Part shown: positions 36,676 to 46,289 of the stretch, piece by piece
Numbering within the stretch: the first letter of the stretch is position 1
Layout of the letters: each line of letters starts with the position of its first letter
Assembly (NCBI GenBank): GCA_900078375.1
Contig: FLQS01000005.1
Coordinates: forward strand, 62,047 to 126,046
Direction of reading: 5' to 3'
DNA length: 64,000 nucleotides
From: an uncultured Mycobacterium sp.
GTDB taxonomy: Bacteria; Actinomycetota; Actinomycetes; Mycobacteriales; Mycobacteriaceae
Translations under genes and position numbers: made by a program
Notes under the pieces: model-generated
What the model was told of the DNA's origin: nothing
The model's input: the letters and a program-made list of their open reading frames with translations, nothing else
The model's database searches: none

Positions 36676-37698
36676 GTGCCCTCCCCGCTACCCCAACCGG
36701 TACTGGCTCCCCTGACACCCGCCGCGATCTTTTTGGTGGCCACCATCGACGAGGGCGGCGAAGCCGCCGTGCACGACGCGTTGCCCGATCTGGGCGGCCT
36801 GGTCCGGGCGATCGGGTTTCGCGATCCGTTGAAGAATCTCTCGCTGGTGACGTCGATCGGGTCCGACGCGTGGGATCGGTTGTTCGCCGGGCCGCGCCCG
36901 GCGGGTCTGCACCCGTTCGTCGAGCTGCACGGTGCCCGCCACCACGCCCCGTCCACGCCGGGTGACCTGTTGTTCCACATTCGCGCCGAGACTCTCGACG
37001 TCTGCTTCGAGCTGGCCGGCCGGGTGGTCAAGGCGATGGCCGGGGCGATCACGATCGTCGACGAGGTGCACGGTTTCAAGTTCTTCGACAACCGCGATCT
37101 GCTCGGTTTCGTCGACGGCACCGAGAATCCGGACGGCCCGCAGGCCCTCAGCGCCACCGAGATCGGCGACGAGGACCCGGATTTCGCCGGTGGTTGCTAT
37201 GTCCACGTGCAGAAGTACGTCCACGACATGACCTCGTGGGAGTCGCTGTCGGTGACCGAGCAAGAGAATGTCATCGGCCGCAGCAAGCTCGAGGACATCG
37301 AGATGGCCGACGCCGTGAAGCCGGCCAACTCGCACATCGCGCTCAACGTGCTCGAGGACGCCGACGGCAATGAGCTCAAGATCGTACGGGCCAACATGCC
37401 GTTCGGTGAGGTCGGCACGGGCGAGTACGGCACGTACTACATCGGCTACTCGCGCTCGCCCGACGTGACCGAGCGGATGTTGCAGAACATGTTCATCGGC
37501 GACCCGCCGGGCAACACCGACCGCATCCTCGACTTCTCCACCGCCCTGACCGGCACGATGTTCTTCACCCCCATCGTCGATTTCCTGAACGACCCTCCGC
37601 CGAGACCGGGCTTCGGCGAGACCGAGGCGGCTCCCCCGGCACCAGCCACCACCGCCGACGGATCGTTGGCGATCGGCAGCCTGAAAGGACAGTCCTGA
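36676..37698 (+). CDS. Dye-decolourising peroxidase (DyP), encapsulin cargo
   Basis: A 340-aa haem peroxidase. The DyP signature is [12 protein letters not shown] (GxxDG, catalytic Asp) at about 145-156; distal Arg and proximal His regions follow ([11 protein letters not shown]). The last residues [13 protein letters not shown] match the encapsulin-loading peptide (L-x-IGSLKG) joined by a Pro/Ala linker, so the enzyme is predicted to be packaged in the encapsulin shell encoded next. TAGGGT (36664-36669) lies 6 nt before GTG 36676, favouring leaderless translation there over the ATG at 36673. Its stop overlaps the encapsulin ATG by 1 nt. Confidence 0.92.
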   Translation: MPSPLPQPVLAPLTPAAIFLVATIDEGGEAAVHDALPDLGGLVRAIGFRDPLKNLSLVTSIGSDAWDRLFAGPRPAGLHPFVELHGARHHAPSTPGDLLFHIRAETLDVCFELAGRVVKAMAGAITIVDEVHGFKFFDNRDLLGFVDGTENPDGPQALSATEIGDEDPDFAGGCYVHVQKYVHDMTSWESLSVTEQENVIGRSKLEDIEMADAVKPANSHIALNVLEDADGNELKIVRANMPFGEVGTGEYGTYYIGYSRSPDVTERMLQNMFIGDPPGNTDRILDFSTALTGTMFFTPIVDFLNDPPPRPGFGETEAAPPAPATTADGSLAIGSLKGQS

Positions 37699-38495
37699 TG
37701 AACAACCTCTACCGCGAGCTCGCTCCGATCACCGAATCCGCCTGGAGCGAAATCGAATTGGAGGCAACCCGGACGTTCAAGCGACACATCGCCGGTCGTC
37801 GCGTCGTCGATGTCAGTGAGCCGGGCGGGCCGGTGACGGCGGCGATCAGCACCGGCCACCTGCTCGACGTGTCGGCGCCTGGCGACGGCGTGGTGGCCCA
37901 CCTTCGGGAATCCAAGCCGCTGGTACGACTTCGGGTGCCGTTCGCGGTGTCGCGCGCCGCGATCGACGACGTGGAGCGCGGCGCGCAGGACTCCGACTGG
38001 GATCCGGTCAAGGACGCCGCCAAGAAGCTGGCGTTCATCGAGGATCGCGCGATCTTCGAGGGCTACTCGGCGGCGTCGATCGACGGGATCCGCAGCTGCA
38101 GCTCCAACCCGGCGCTGGCGCTGCCCGAGGATGCCCGCGAATATCCCGACGTCTTCGCCCAGGCTCTCTCGGAGCTGCGACTCGCCGGTGTGGACGGACC
38201 CTACTCGGTGCTGCTGTCGGCCGACGCCTACACCAAAGTCAGCGAGACCACCGAGCACGGCTATCCGATCCGCGAGCACCTCACCCGGCTGGTGGATGGC
38301 GAGATCATCTGGGCGCCCGCCATCGACGGGGCGTTCCTGCTGAGCACCCGCGGCGGGGATTTCGACCTTCAGCTGGGCACCGATGTCGCGATCGGGTACC
38401 TGAGCCACGATGCCGACACCGTGCAGCTGTACCTGGAGGAGACGCTGACGTTCCTCTGCTACACCGCCGAGGCGTCGGTCGCGCTGACTACCTAA
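37698..38495 (+). CDS. Encapsulin shell protein (Cfp29 type)
   Basis: A 265-aa HK97-fold protein that self-assembles into a nanocompartment. It begins [20 protein letters not shown], the N-terminal helix that binds cargo peptides. It continues with [19 protein letters not shown] and ends [20 protein letters not shown], typical of family 1 encapsulins and of M. tuberculosis Cfp29 (Rv0798c). The length is that of T=1 shells. It is coupled to the DyP peroxidase gene (TGATG). Its TAA overlaps the convergent purQ stop by 4 nt. Confidence 0.95.
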   Translation: MNNLYRELAPITESAWSEIELEATRTFKRHIAGRRVVDVSEPGGPVTAAISTGHLLDVSAPGDGVVAHLRESKPLVRLRVPFAVSRAAIDDVERGAQDSDWDPVKDAAKKLAFIEDRAIFEGYSAASIDGIRSCSSNPALALPEDAREYPDVFAQALSELRLAGVDGPYSVLLSADAYTKVSETTEHGYPIREHLTRLVDGEIIWAPAIDGAFLLSTRGGDFDLQLGTDVAIGYLSHDADTVQLYLEETLTFLCYTAEASVALTT

Positions 38496-39169
38496 GAGGC
38501 GGCTAGCACCGCGTCGAGTGCGGAGTAGAACAGACCGAGCCCGTCGTCGGACGGGCCGGTCAGGGCTTCAGTGGCGTGCTCGGGGTGCGGCATCAGCCCG
38601 ACGACCCGACCGTTGGCCGAGCTGACGCCGGCGATATCGCGCATCGAGCCGTTGGGGTTGTCGGCGTAGCGGAACACCACGCGGCCCTCGCCCTCGAGTT
38701 CGTCGAGCACGGCGTCGCTGGCCACGTAGCGGCCCTCACCGGACTTCAGCGGCACCAGCAGCTCGGCACCCGACTCGTAGCGCGACGTCCACGCGCTGGT
38801 GATCGAGTCCACCGTCAGCCACACGTCGCGGCAGACAAAGTGCAGGCCGGCATTGCGGGTCAGCGCGCCGGGCAGCAGCCCGGCCTCGCACAGCACCTGG
38901 AATCCGTTGCAGATGCCCAGCACCGGCAGGCCGTTGCCGGCCGCGGTGACGACCTCACCCATGACGGGCGCGAACTTCGCGATCGCGCCGCAGCGCAGGT
39001 AGTCGCCATAGGAGAAACCCCCCGGCACCACGACAGCGTCGACGCCCTTGAGGTCGGCGTCACCGTGCCAGAGGCTGACGGCCTCGGCGCCGGCCAGCCG
39101 CACCGCGCGGGCGGCGTCGACGTCGTCGAGCGTGCCGGGGAAGGTGATGACCCCGATCCGTGCGCTCAC
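38492..39169 (-). CDS. purQ: Phosphoribosylformylglycinamidine synthase subunit PurQ
   Basis: A 225-aa class I glutamine amidotransferase that supplies ammonia to PurL. The nucleophile is in [17 protein letters not shown], the oxyanion block is [18 protein letters not shown], and the His/Glu pair is in [12 protein letters not shown]. It overlaps purS by 4 nt (translational coupling), consistent with a stoichiometric PurL-PurQ-PurS complex. Confidence 0.96.
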   Translation of the reverse strand: MSARIGVITFPGTLDDVDAARAVRLAGAEAVSLWHGDADLKGVDAVVVPGGFSYGDYLRCGAIAKFAPVMGEVVTAAGNGLPVLGICNGFQVLCEAGLLPGALTRNAGLHFVCRDVWLTVDSITSAWTSRYESGAELLVPLKSGEGRYVASDAVLDELEGEGRVVFRYADNPNGSMRDIAGVSSANGRVVGLMPHPEHATEALTGPSDDGLGLFYSALDAVLAAS

Positions 39170-39405
39170 GCTTGCTCCCGGGTCACGGACCAGTCCTCGA
39201 TGACGGTATTGGCCAGCAGCGACTCGGCGATCTCGGCGAGTTCGGAATCACTGATCGAGTCGTCGACTTCGAGTTCGAATCGCTTGCCCTGCCGGACATC
39301 TGAGATACCGGCATGTCCCAGTCGGCCCAGTGCGCCGACGATCGCCTGCCCCTGGGGGTCGAGAATCTCGGCTTTGGGCATCACGTTGACCACCACACGG
39401 GCCAC
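39166..39405 (-). CDS. purS: Phosphoribosylformylglycinamidine synthase subunit PurS
   Basis: A 79-aa protein, the small bridging subunit of FGAM synthase. [20 protein letters not shown] is the usual N-terminus, followed by [16 protein letters not shown] 39405 is backed by AGGAGA with 4 nt spacing; the longer frame upstream is not family-like. It heads the purS-purQ pair. Confidence 0.95.
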   Translation of the reverse strand: MARVVVNVMPKAEILDPQGQAIVGALGRLGHAGISDVRQGKRFELEVDDSISDSELAEIAESLLANTVIEDWSVTREQA

Positions 39406-39457
39406 GGGCTCTCCTGCTGACGTCGGGGAATGTTGCGGTGGTAACTCTACCGGCGGC

Positions 39458-40129
39458 TCACGGGCACGACCCGATGTAGGCGGTGCACAGCGGCGCGCCG
39501 AGCGCATCGAGCACAGTCTCGTCGGCTAACGCCGGCCACGCTGTCAGTGGCGGCGCGGTCGACCACAGCGCCAGCTCAGTGACCGTGCTGTTGGCGGGGC
39601 TGGCCACCAGGTATTGGTGCAGGATCACCGGTCCGCCGACCACTGCGGCCATCCGGTCCTGCTGGTCGATGGTCAGCGAGGGTGAGGCCGTCGGGTTGGT
39701 GCGCTGGCAGGACCGCAGTGCGGCGACGGCGTGGTGAAAGACGTCGTCGGCGAGCTGGCCGCCCCGCCAGGTCTCCCCGCGCCAATGCATCACTGTCGCC
39801 TGCAGCTGCCACTGGCCGTCGGCGTTGACCACCGTCGCCCGTTCGGCGACGGCGTAGGCGCGCGGATCCTGGGCCACCGGCGGCGTGCCGCACAACTCCT
39901 CGAAACGGAACCGAGGAGCGGTGGCGGTCACCGCCACACCGGCCAGGCGCGGCCAGGTGTACCGGGCATTGAGCGGCATCGCCCACGGCGCGATCCACGC
40001 CGCGTCGGGGATGCGGTCACAATTGGGTGGGCACAGGTCGGGTTCGGCGGCAGCGGGCGGCGCGACGGCGAGCCCGCAGGCCACCAGCATCACTGCGACG
40101 AGCCACCGCACGTTTTGCCGCCTCCCCAT
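39458..40129 (-). CDS. Exported protein of unknown function
   Basis: A 223-aa protein. ATG 40129 starts a signal peptide MGRRQNVRWLVAVMLVACGL with AAA-EPD as probable cleavage site. The mature part begins with a cysteine cluster (PDLCPPNCDRIPDAAW) and has further cysteines at EELCGTP, RSCQ and LCTAYIGSCP, six in all, so it is probably disulfide-bonded outside the membrane. I recognise no enzyme motif. It is divergent from the MBL-fold gene with an 18-nt gap. TACGAT on the minus strand lies 9 nt before the ATG. Confidence 0.75.
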   Translation of the reverse strand: MGRRQNVRWLVAVMLVACGLAVAPPAAAEPDLCPPNCDRIPDAAWIAPWAMPLNARYTWPRLAGVAVTATAPRFRFEELCGTPPVAQDPRAYAVAERATVVNADGQWQLQATVMHWRGETWRGGQLADDVFHHAVAALRSCQRTNPTASPSLTIDQQDRMAAVVGGPVILHQYLVASPANSTVTELALWSTAPPLTAWPALADETVLDALGAPLCTAYIGSCP

Positions 40130-40147
40130 GCGCGCACAATCGTAAAC

Positions 40148-40786
40148 ATGGAACTGACGCATTTCGGGCATTCATGTCTTCTCGCCGAGTTCGACGGCGC
40201 CACGCTGTTGTTCGACCCGGGGAATTTCTCCCACGGTTTCGAGGGCGTGACCGGCCTGTCGGCGATCCTGATCACCCATCAACACCCCGACCACGCCGAC
40301 CGGGAGCGGCTGCCCGCGCTGGTCGAGGCCAACCCGAACGCGGTGCTGTACGCCGATCCGGCGACCGCGGCCGAACTCGGTGAGCCCTGGCACGCGGTAC
40401 ACGTCGGCGATGCCTTGAACGTCGCCGGCCTGACGATCCGCGGGGTCGGCGGCCGGCACGCCGTCATCCATCCGGAGATCCCGGTGATCGACAACATCTC
40501 GTACCTGGTCGGCGACGCCGACCATCCCGCCCGGCTCATGCATCCCGGCGACGCGTTGTTCGTGCCGGGCGAGCCGGTGGATGTGCTGGCCGCCCCGGCG
40601 GCTGCGCCGTGGATGCGGATCTCCGAGGCGGTCGACTACCTGCGGGCGGTGGCACCGGCGCATGCGGTCCCGATTCACCAGGGCATAGTGGCTCCGGAGG
40701 CGCGGGGAATCTACTACGGTCGGCTCACCGAGATGACCGACACCGACTTCCGGGTACTGCCGGAAGAGAGCTCGTTTCGGTTCTGA
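40148..40786 (+). CDS. MBL-fold metallo-hydrolase
   Basis: A 212-aa metallo-beta-lactamase-fold protein of the UlaG-like/YcbL-like group. MELTHFGHSCLLAEFDGATL starts the fold. The metal-binding motif ITHQHPDHADRERLPAL (HxHxDH) and later His/Asp residues (LMHPGDALFVPGE, PIHQG) are in place. This is the Rv0786c-type protein; substrate unknown. ATG 40148 gives the natural start; the long in-frame extension upstream is shadow of the exported protein on the other strand. Confidence 0.88.
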   Translation: MELTHFGHSCLLAEFDGATLLFDPGNFSHGFEGVTGLSAILITHQHPDHADRERLPALVEANPNAVLYADPATAAELGEPWHAVHVGDALNVAGLTIRGVGGRHAVIHPEIPVIDNISYLVGDADHPARLMHPGDALFVPGEPVDVLAAPAAAPWMRISEAVDYLRAVAPAHAVPIHQGIVAPEARGIYYGRLTEMTDTDFRVLPEESSFRF

Positions 40787-40819
40787 GGTCGCAAGGCAGA
40801 CAGGCGAATTGATCAGCTG

Positions 40820-41161
40820 ATGTTCGATAACTGGCGGGTGCGCCGACACGGGCAACCCTGTCAGGCGACCGTTGTACACGCGCAGCAGGCAGCCAAGATC
40901 GCGACCAACGACTACCGCAAGTACCAATTCATCGTCGACGTCCACCCCGCGGGCGGCGAAGCGATCCGCGTCGAGATCATCGACACCTTCACCGTCGGAG
41001 GACTGAAACCCGCAGTGGGCGACATCGTCGGCGTGCGATGGGACGCCGCCGCCAAACGTGCCGTCTTCGACCTGGACGGCGACCCTCGCTACGACCTCAA
41101 GGCCCTTCGCGCGCAACAAGAGGCGCAGCGCCGACACCTACTCGACCAACCGCCGGACTAG
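40820..41161 (+). CDS. Hypothetical protein, 113 aa
   Basis: Begins MFDNWRVRRHGQPCQATVVH. The centre (YQFIVDVHPAGGEAIRVEII, LKPAVGDIVGVRWDAA) looks like a small beta-barrel of the type seen in short actinobacterial proteins that end in GDPRYDLKALRA. The C-terminal 20 residues are a charged helix (ALRAQQEAQRRHLLDQ). No signal peptide or membrane segment. It lies 33 nt after the MBL gene and 19 nt before an SDR gene, so probably one transcript. Function not recognised. Confidence 0.7.
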   Translation: MFDNWRVRRHGQPCQATVVHAQQAAKIATNDYRKYQFIVDVHPAGGEAIRVEIIDTFTVGGLKPAVGDIVGVRWDAAAKRAVFDLDGDPRYDLKALRAQQEAQRRHLLDQPPD

Positions 41162-41180
41162 ACAACATGAGGAGAAACCT

Positions 41181-41981
41181 GTGAGCGCAACCGATCTCGA
41201 GAACCTGTTCGGCCTGTCCGGCAAGACCGCGTTGGTCACCGGCGGGAGCAGCGGCATCGGCGTGATGATCGCGCGCGGTCTGCTGCAGGCCGGTGCCAGC
41301 GTGATCATCAGTTCCCGCAAGGCCGACAAATGCGCGCAGGCCGTCGAGGAACTCTCCCAGTTCGGGGCGATCCGGGCCATTCCCGCGGACCTGTCGAAGC
41401 AGGAGGAGTGCAAGCGGCTGGCCGCCGAGGTCCTCGCCGACACCGACGAACTGCACATCCTGGTCAACAACGCCGGCGCGACGTGGGGGGAACCGCTGGA
41501 GTCGTTTCCGGCCTCGGCGTGGGACAGGGTGCTCGACCTCAACGTGAAGTCGCCGTTCTGGATGGTGCAGGAGCTGGTGGGCGCGTTGCGCAAGGCCGGC
41601 ACCCACGACGACCCCGCACGCGTGATCAACATCGGCAGCATCGACGGGATCCACGTCCCGGTCATGAACACGTACTCCTACTCGGCCAGCAAGGCCGCCC
41701 TGCATCAGTTGACCCGGGTGCTGGCCAAAGAACTTGGACCGCAACACATCACGGTGAACGCCGTGGCACCTGGCCCGTTCCAGTCGAAGATGATGGCCGC
41801 CACGCTCGATGCGTTCGGGGACGCGATCGCGGCCTCGTCACCGCTTCGGCGGATCGGCCGCGACGACGATATGGCCGGTATCGCGGTGTTCCTGGCCAGC
41901 CGGGCCGGCGCCTACGTGAATGGGGCGATCATCCCGATCGACGGTGGGATGGCGACGACGGCGAGTGGTTCAGGCCGCTAG
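41181..41981 (+). CDS. Short-chain dehydrogenase/reductase
   Basis: A 266-aa classical SDR. The cofactor loop is TGGSSGIGVMIARG, with NNAG in VNNAGATWGEP, catalytic Ser in NIGSIDG, and YxxxK in YSYSASKAALHQL. PGPFQSKMM and DGGMATTASG close the fold. Arg after the glycine-rich loop (SSRKADKC) suggests NADP(H). It resembles RhlG-type 3-oxoacyl reductases; substrate unknown. GTG 41181 is preceded by GAGGAG. It ends exactly where the convergent DUF2334 gene ends. Confidence 0.88.
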   Translation: MSATDLENLFGLSGKTALVTGGSSGIGVMIARGLLQAGASVIISSRKADKCAQAVEELSQFGAIRAIPADLSKQEECKRLAAEVLADTDELHILVNNAGATWGEPLESFPASAWDRVLDLNVKSPFWMVQELVGALRKAGTHDDPARVINIGSIDGIHVPVMNTYSYSASKAALHQLTRVLAKELGPQHITVNAVAPGPFQSKMMAATLDAFGDAIAASSPLRRIGRDDDMAGIAVFLASRAGAYVNGAIIPIDGGMATTASGSGR

Positions 41982-42692
41982 CTAAGCCGCTGACGTGGCG
42001 GGGACCGCGGTGTCGGTTCCCCAGCGGTACACCGTCGGCGCGCAGCCGTGCATCAGGGCCAGATCGATCGCGTCGAGCATCGCCTGACGGGGGCCGACCT
42101 TGCCGAGTTGCCGTGCGGTGACAGCCAATCGGACGATGCCACCTCGTCGCGCGGTGCGCTCCGCGGAGAGCACCAGCGTGCGGCACCACCACGGTTCGGT
42201 CACGAAACCTTCACCGATTCCGACCACTCGCGTGCGCACCGTCTCGCTGGCCACCAGGTCGGTGATGCCGTGCAGGTCGACGAGCAGCCGGAAGCCGTTG
42301 CGCGGCAAGACAAACTCCGTTCCCGGGGAGACCGTCCAACCCGGCGCCGCGAACAGCCGGGTCCGCAGGCCGACGTGTTCGAGGACCCGGTCGGCACCCA
42401 TCAGCCGCAGGTTCGCCTCGTGCGCAGGCAGGGTGGCGAACTCCCCGCGGCGCTTCTTGGTGGCGGCCGCGTCGAATCCGTGCAGCACCACCGCGTCCCC
42501 TTTCGCGCGGCGGCTGGTCAGAAAGCTGATCGTCTGCGGGTCGGATTCCAGGCGGTAGCCGTCCTTCTGCCGTGGCGCGACCAGCAGCGACACCGGAACC
42601 TTGCGGGTATCCAGTGCGCCGCAGAACTCGGTGACGTCGCGCAACGTCCGGCCATTGATCCCGGACACCGACACGATGAGTTGTCCAGCCAC
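41982..42692 (-). CDS. DUF2334 polysaccharide-deacetylase-like protein
   Basis: A 236-aa NodB-homology-like protein. It opens with LIVSVSGINGRTLRDVTEFC, and VPVSLLVAP, DAVVLHGFDAA and LRTRLFAAPGWTVS correspond to barrel strands of the deacetylase fold, though the usual metal-binding D-D/H-x-x-x-H set is incomplete. It belongs to the DUF2334 group (Rv0784-like). Activity is therefore uncertain. No signal peptide. It is convergent with the SDR at 41181-41981, and the next gene on its strand is glutathione peroxidase. Confidence 0.78.
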   Translation of the reverse strand: MAGQLIVSVSGINGRTLRDVTEFCGALDTRKVPVSLLVAPRQKDGYRLESDPQTISFLTSRRAKGDAVVLHGFDAAATKKRRGEFATLPAHEANLRLMGADRVLEHVGLRTRLFAAPGWTVSPGTEFVLPRNGFRLLVDLHGITDLVASETVRTRVVGIGEGFVTEPWWCRTLVLSAERTARRGGIVRLAVTARQLGKVGPRQAMLDAIDLALMHGCAPTVYRWGTDTAVPATSAA

Positions 42693-42761
42693 CTTCGCAG
42701 GGTGGCAATTTCAGGTGTCCATACGGTGACCGCCACCAAGATGTCAGGCGTCTATCGGTGT

Positions 42762-43250
42762 TCAGCCCGGCAGGACCGCCTCGATCGCCGCGACCACTTC
42801 GGGGGCATCCGGCGTGGTTTGCGGGCGGAACCGGTTGACCACCGTGCCGCCGGGCGCGATCACGAACTTCTCGAAGTTCCACTGGATGTCGCCGGCCTGG
42901 CCGTCGCCGTCGGCGAACGTGGTGAGCTCGGCATACAGCGGATGCCGCTCTGGACCGTTGACGTCGACCTTGGCCAGTAGCGGGAACGTCACCCCGTAAG
43001 TCGTCGAACAGAAGGTCTGGATTTCCTCCGGCGTTCCCGGTTCCTGCCCCATGAACTGGTTGCACGGCACACCGATCACGGCCAGGCCACGGTCGGCGTA
43101 GTCACGCGCCAGTTGCTCCAGGGCCCCGTACTGCGGGGTCAGGCCGCACTTGGAGGCGACGTTGACCAGAAGGACTGCGCGGTCGGCGTAGTCGGCCAAC
43201 GACGTCGGTGCGCCGGCGAGCGTGGTGAGCGGGATGTCGGTCAGACTCAT
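42762..43250 (-). CDS. Glutathione peroxidase family protein (BsaA type)
   Basis: A 162-aa thiol peroxidase. The catalytic residues are Cys in NVASKCGLTPQY, Gln in GLAVIGVPCNQFMGQEPG and Trp/Asn in IQWNFEKFVI. In mycobacteria, which lack glutathione, such enzymes use thioredoxin or another thiol. ATG 43250 is the family start; ATG at 43271 would add 7 residues. Directly follows ptrB on the same strand with about 10 nt, so possibly one operon. Confidence 0.92.
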   Translation of the reverse strand: MSLTDIPLTTLAGAPTSLADYADRAVLLVNVASKCGLTPQYGALEQLARDYADRGLAVIGVPCNQFMGQEPGTPEEIQTFCSTTYGVTFPLLAKVDVNGPERHPLYAELTTFADGDGQAGDIQWNFEKFVIAPGGTVVNRFRPQTTPDAPEVVAAIEAVLPG

Positions 43251-43260
43251 GGCGCCGACA

Positions 43261-45348
43261 TTAGCAAGCACCGGCGGTGGCCAGCAGCCACGAGTACTGG
43301 AATGCCGCCTCTTTCCAGCGCTCGTAGCGGCCGCTGATCCCGCCGTGGCCGGCGGCCATCTGAGTCTTCAGCAGCACCGGATGCCCGTCGGTCTTGGTGT
43401 GCCGAAGCGCGGCAACCCACTTCGCGGGCTCGACGTACAGAACCCGGGTGTCGTTGAGCGACGTCATCGCCAGGATCGCCGGATACTCCTTGGCTTCGAC
43501 ATTCTCGTATGGTGAATAGGACTTCATGTAGAAGTAGACGTCCTTGTTCTCCAACGGGTTTCCCCACTCGTCCCATTCTGTGACGGTCAACGGCAATGAC
43601 GGATCCAGAATGGTGGTCAGGGGGTCGACGAAGGGCACCTGCGCGAGAATTCCGGCGAACAGCCCCGGCGCCAGGTTGGCGACGGCACCCATCAGCAGAC
43701 CGCCGGCGCTGCCGCCGAGTGCGACCAGGTTCTGTGGCCGGGTCAGGCCGCTGTCGACGAGATGCTGTGCCACCGCGATGAAGTCGGTGAAGGTGTTGCG
43801 CTTCTGCAGGAGCTTGCCGTGCTCGTACCAGAGCCGTCCCATCTCACCGCCACCGCGGATGTGAGCGACGGCGAAGACCATTCCCCGGTCCAGCAGCGAC
43901 AGCCGCGCCACCGAGAAACGGGGATCCTCAGACGACTCGTAGGCACCGTAGCCGTACAGCACTGCGGGAGCTGGAAATTCAATACCCGCCTTGTAGATGA
44001 CGGAGATCGGCACCCGCGTGCCGTCCTCGGCGACGGCCCAGTCCCGGTGCTCGACGTAATCCTCGCTGCGGTAGCCGCCCAGCACCGGCTGCTCGCGCAG
44101 CAGCGTGCGCTCACCGGTGGCCAGGTCGAGGTCATAGATGCGCAACGGGGTCACGAACGAAGTGGTGCCCACCCGCAGCTTCGGGGTCGACCAATTGGGG
44201 TTGCCGGCCAAGCCCGACGACGCAAGTTCCGAGTCGAAGGTGATCTCCTCGGGTGTGCCGTAGCCGTCGGTGCCGATGGGCCACAACTGGATCCGCGGCA
44301 ATGCCTCCCTGCGGTAACTGACCACCAGGTGGTCGGCGAAGACGTCGACTCCGTCGAGGCGCACGTCGTCGTGCGCGGCGATCAAGGTGCGCTGGTCTCC
44401 TGGATCGGCGACCGGCGCCTCGACGAGGGTGAAGTTGACCGCGCCGTCGTTGTGCAGGATGAGGAACTTGTCCTCACCCCCGATGACCGCGTGGTCCACC
44501 GAGTACTCGACACCGTCGCGGCGCGGAAGCACGCTGGTGAAGGAGGTGTTCGGGTCGGCGGCGTCGCCGAACCAGACCTGTGAGGTGATCGAGGAGCCGG
44601 CCGCGATGATCACGTACTTGTTGCTGCGGGTGCGCCCGATGCCGATCCAGAACCGTTCGTCGGGTTCGTGGAACACCTGTTCGTCGGGCTCGCCTGCGCC
44701 GAGTCGATGGCGCCACACTGTGTCCGGCCGCCACGCCTCGTCGACCGTCGTGTAGTACACGCATGTGTTGTCGGCCGCCCACGTCACGCCGGACGAGATC
44801 CCGGCTATCTCGTCTCCGATGAGTTCACCGGTGCGTAAATCCTTGAACCGCAGGGTGTACCGCTCATCGCCAACGACGTCGACCGAATAGGCCAACAGGT
44901 TCCCGTCCAGGCTCACACTGCTGGCGCCGAGCGAGAAGAAGTCGTGGCCGTCGGACTCGAGATTCTCGTCGAGCAGCACCTGCTCGCCGGGGACCGCGGT
45001 GTTTTCGTCGAACACCGGTGGGTCCCAGTCACCCTCATCGGCGATCGGGCAGCGGCAGTGCGCGCCGTACTGCTTGCCTTCGAAGCTGCGCCCGTAGTAC
45101 CACCAGTCGCCGCGCCGGGTCGGAACCGACATGTCGGTTTCCTTGGTGCGGGCCTTGATCTCTTCGAAGATCTTCTGCCGCAACGGCTCGAGGTGGGCGG
45201 TGGCCTCGTCGGTGTAGGTGTTCTCGGCTTCCAGGTGGCCGATGACCTCGGGGGCGGACTTTTCGCGCAGCCACTCGTAGGGATCGACGAAGACATCGTC
45301 ATGGAAGACACGCTCGGTGTCGACCCGCTTGGCGATGGGAGGAATCAC
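43261..45348 (-). CDS. ptrB: Prolyl oligopeptidase family protease II (oligopeptidase B) PtrB
   Basis: A 695-aa S9A serine peptidase that cleaves short peptides after basic residues. An N-terminal seven-bladed propeller (about 70-400) is followed by an alpha/beta-hydrolase domain with nucleophile Ser in [12 protein letters not shown], Asp in [11 protein letters not shown] and His in [15 protein letters not shown] 45348 overlaps the purC stop (GTGA), so it is coupled to purC. The M. tuberculosis counterpart is annotated as two pieces (Rv0781/Rv0782); here the frame is intact. Confidence 0.93.
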   Translation of the reverse strand: MIPPIAKRVDTERVFHDDVFVDPYEWLREKSAPEVIGHLEAENTYTDEATAHLEPLRQKIFEEIKARTKETDMSVPTRRGDWWYYGRSFEGKQYGAHCRCPIADEGDWDPPVFDENTAVPGEQVLLDENLESDGHDFFSLGASSVSLDGNLLAYSVDVVGDERYTLRFKDLRTGELIGDEIAGISSGVTWAADNTCVYYTTVDEAWRPDTVWRHRLGAGEPDEQVFHEPDERFWIGIGRTRSNKYVIIAAGSSITSQVWFGDAADPNTSFTSVLPRRDGVEYSVDHAVIGGEDKFLILHNDGAVNFTLVEAPVADPGDQRTLIAAHDDVRLDGVDVFADHLVVSYRREALPRIQLWPIGTDGYGTPEEITFDSELASSGLAGNPNWSTPKLRVGTTSFVTPLRIYDLDLATGERTLLREQPVLGGYRSEDYVEHRDWAVAEDGTRVPISVIYKAGIEFPAPAVLYGYGAYESSEDPRFSVARLSLLDRGMVFAVAHIRGGGEMGRLWYEHGKLLQKRNTFTDFIAVAQHLVDSGLTRPQNLVALGGSAGGLLMGAVANLAPGLFAGILAQVPFVDPLTTILDPSLPLTVTEWDEWGNPLENKDVYFYMKSYSPYENVEAKEYPAILAMTSLNDTRVLYVEPAKWVAALRHTKTDGHPVLLKTQMAAGHGGISGRYERWKEAAFQYSWLLATAGAC

Positions 45349-46238
45349 GGGTTGGGTCCGATCCAGTCGGCGAACGACAATCCGGAAATGCGTTCGTAGG
45401 CTTCGATATAGCGGGCACGGGTCGCGTCGACGATGTCGTCGGGCAACGGTGGTGGCGGGGCTGAACCGTAACGGTCCCAGCCTGATTCGGGCCCGGTGAG
45501 CCAGTTGCGGACGAACTGCTTGTCGAAACTGGGCTGCACCACCCCCTGCTGGTAGGTGTCGGCCGGCCAGTACCGGGACGAGTCCGGGGTGAAGACCTCG
45601 TCGGCCAGCACCACCCGGTCGTTGGCGTCCACACCGAACTCGAACTTGGTGTCGGCGATGATGACGCCCTTCGTCAGGGCATGGTCGGCGGCCTGGATAT
45701 AGATCTGCAGGGTGCGCTCGCGGAGCTGGTTGGCGCGTACCGCGCCGACCAGTTCGATGGTCCGGTTGAAGGAGATGTTCTCGTCGTGCTCGCCCAGCTC
45801 GGCCTTGGTCGCCGGGGTGAACAACGGCTCGTCGAACTTGCTGGCCTCGACCAGGCCCGGGGGTAGCGCGATGCCGCAGACCCTGCCGTCGCGCTGGTAG
45901 TCCAGCAGGCCCGAGCCCGTCAGGTAGCCGCGGGCCACGCATTCGATCGGCACCATCTCCAGCTGGCGCACCACCAGTGCGCGGCCCAGCACCTCGTCGG
46001 GGATCCGGGGGTCGTCGGGCGGGCCGGCCAGGTGGTTGGGCGCGTCGATGTAGTCGAAGAAGAACACGCTCATCGCGGTGAGGATGCGGCCCTTGTCGGG
46101 AATCAGGCTGTCCAGGATGTAGTCGTATGCCGAGATCCGGTCGCTGGCGACAAACAACAGGTGCTCGTCGTCGATGCGATAGATCTCGCGAACCTTCCCG
46201 CTGGCCAGATGTCGATAGTCGCTCAGAGCAGGGCGCAT
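45345..46238 (-). CDS. purC: SAICAR synthetase PurC
   Basis: A 297-aa phosphoribosylaminoimidazole-succinocarboxamide synthase joining CAIR and aspartate with [23 protein letters not shown] is the nucleotide loop; [23 protein letters not shown] and [15 protein letters not shown] are the substrate and metal blocks. ATG 46238 is preceded by TAGGCT on the minus strand with 6 nt between and no Shine-Dalgarno, so it is probably leaderless. The ptrB gene is coupled at its end. Confidence 0.96.
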   Translation of the reverse strand: MRPALSDYRHLASGKVREIYRIDDEHLLFVASDRISAYDYILDSLIPDKGRILTAMSVFFFDYIDAPNHLAGPPDDPRIPDEVLGRALVVRQLEMVPIECVARGYLTGSGLLDYQRDGRVCGIALPPGLVEASKFDEPLFTPATKAELGEHDENISFNRTIELVGAVRANQLRERTLQIYIQAADHALTKGVIIADTKFEFGVDANDRVVLADEVFTPDSSRYWPADTYQQGVVQPSFDKQFVRNWLTGPESGWDRYGSAPPPPLPDDIVDATRARYIEAYERISGLSFADWIGPNP

Positions 46239-46289
46239 CGGGTCAGCCTATCGGCCGCTGACACCGCGCGACTGTGCTGGGATCAAGCC

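Noticed and set aside
34934..36718. A 594-aa minus-strand frame over the P450 and pepC region
   Set aside because: Arg-rich composition and no motif. It overlaps two genes with clear catalytic signatures.
39731..40147. An N-terminal extension of the MBL-fold protein
   Set aside because: The extension is the antisense of a gene with signal peptide and cysteine pattern. The MBL fold begins at MELTHFGHSC.
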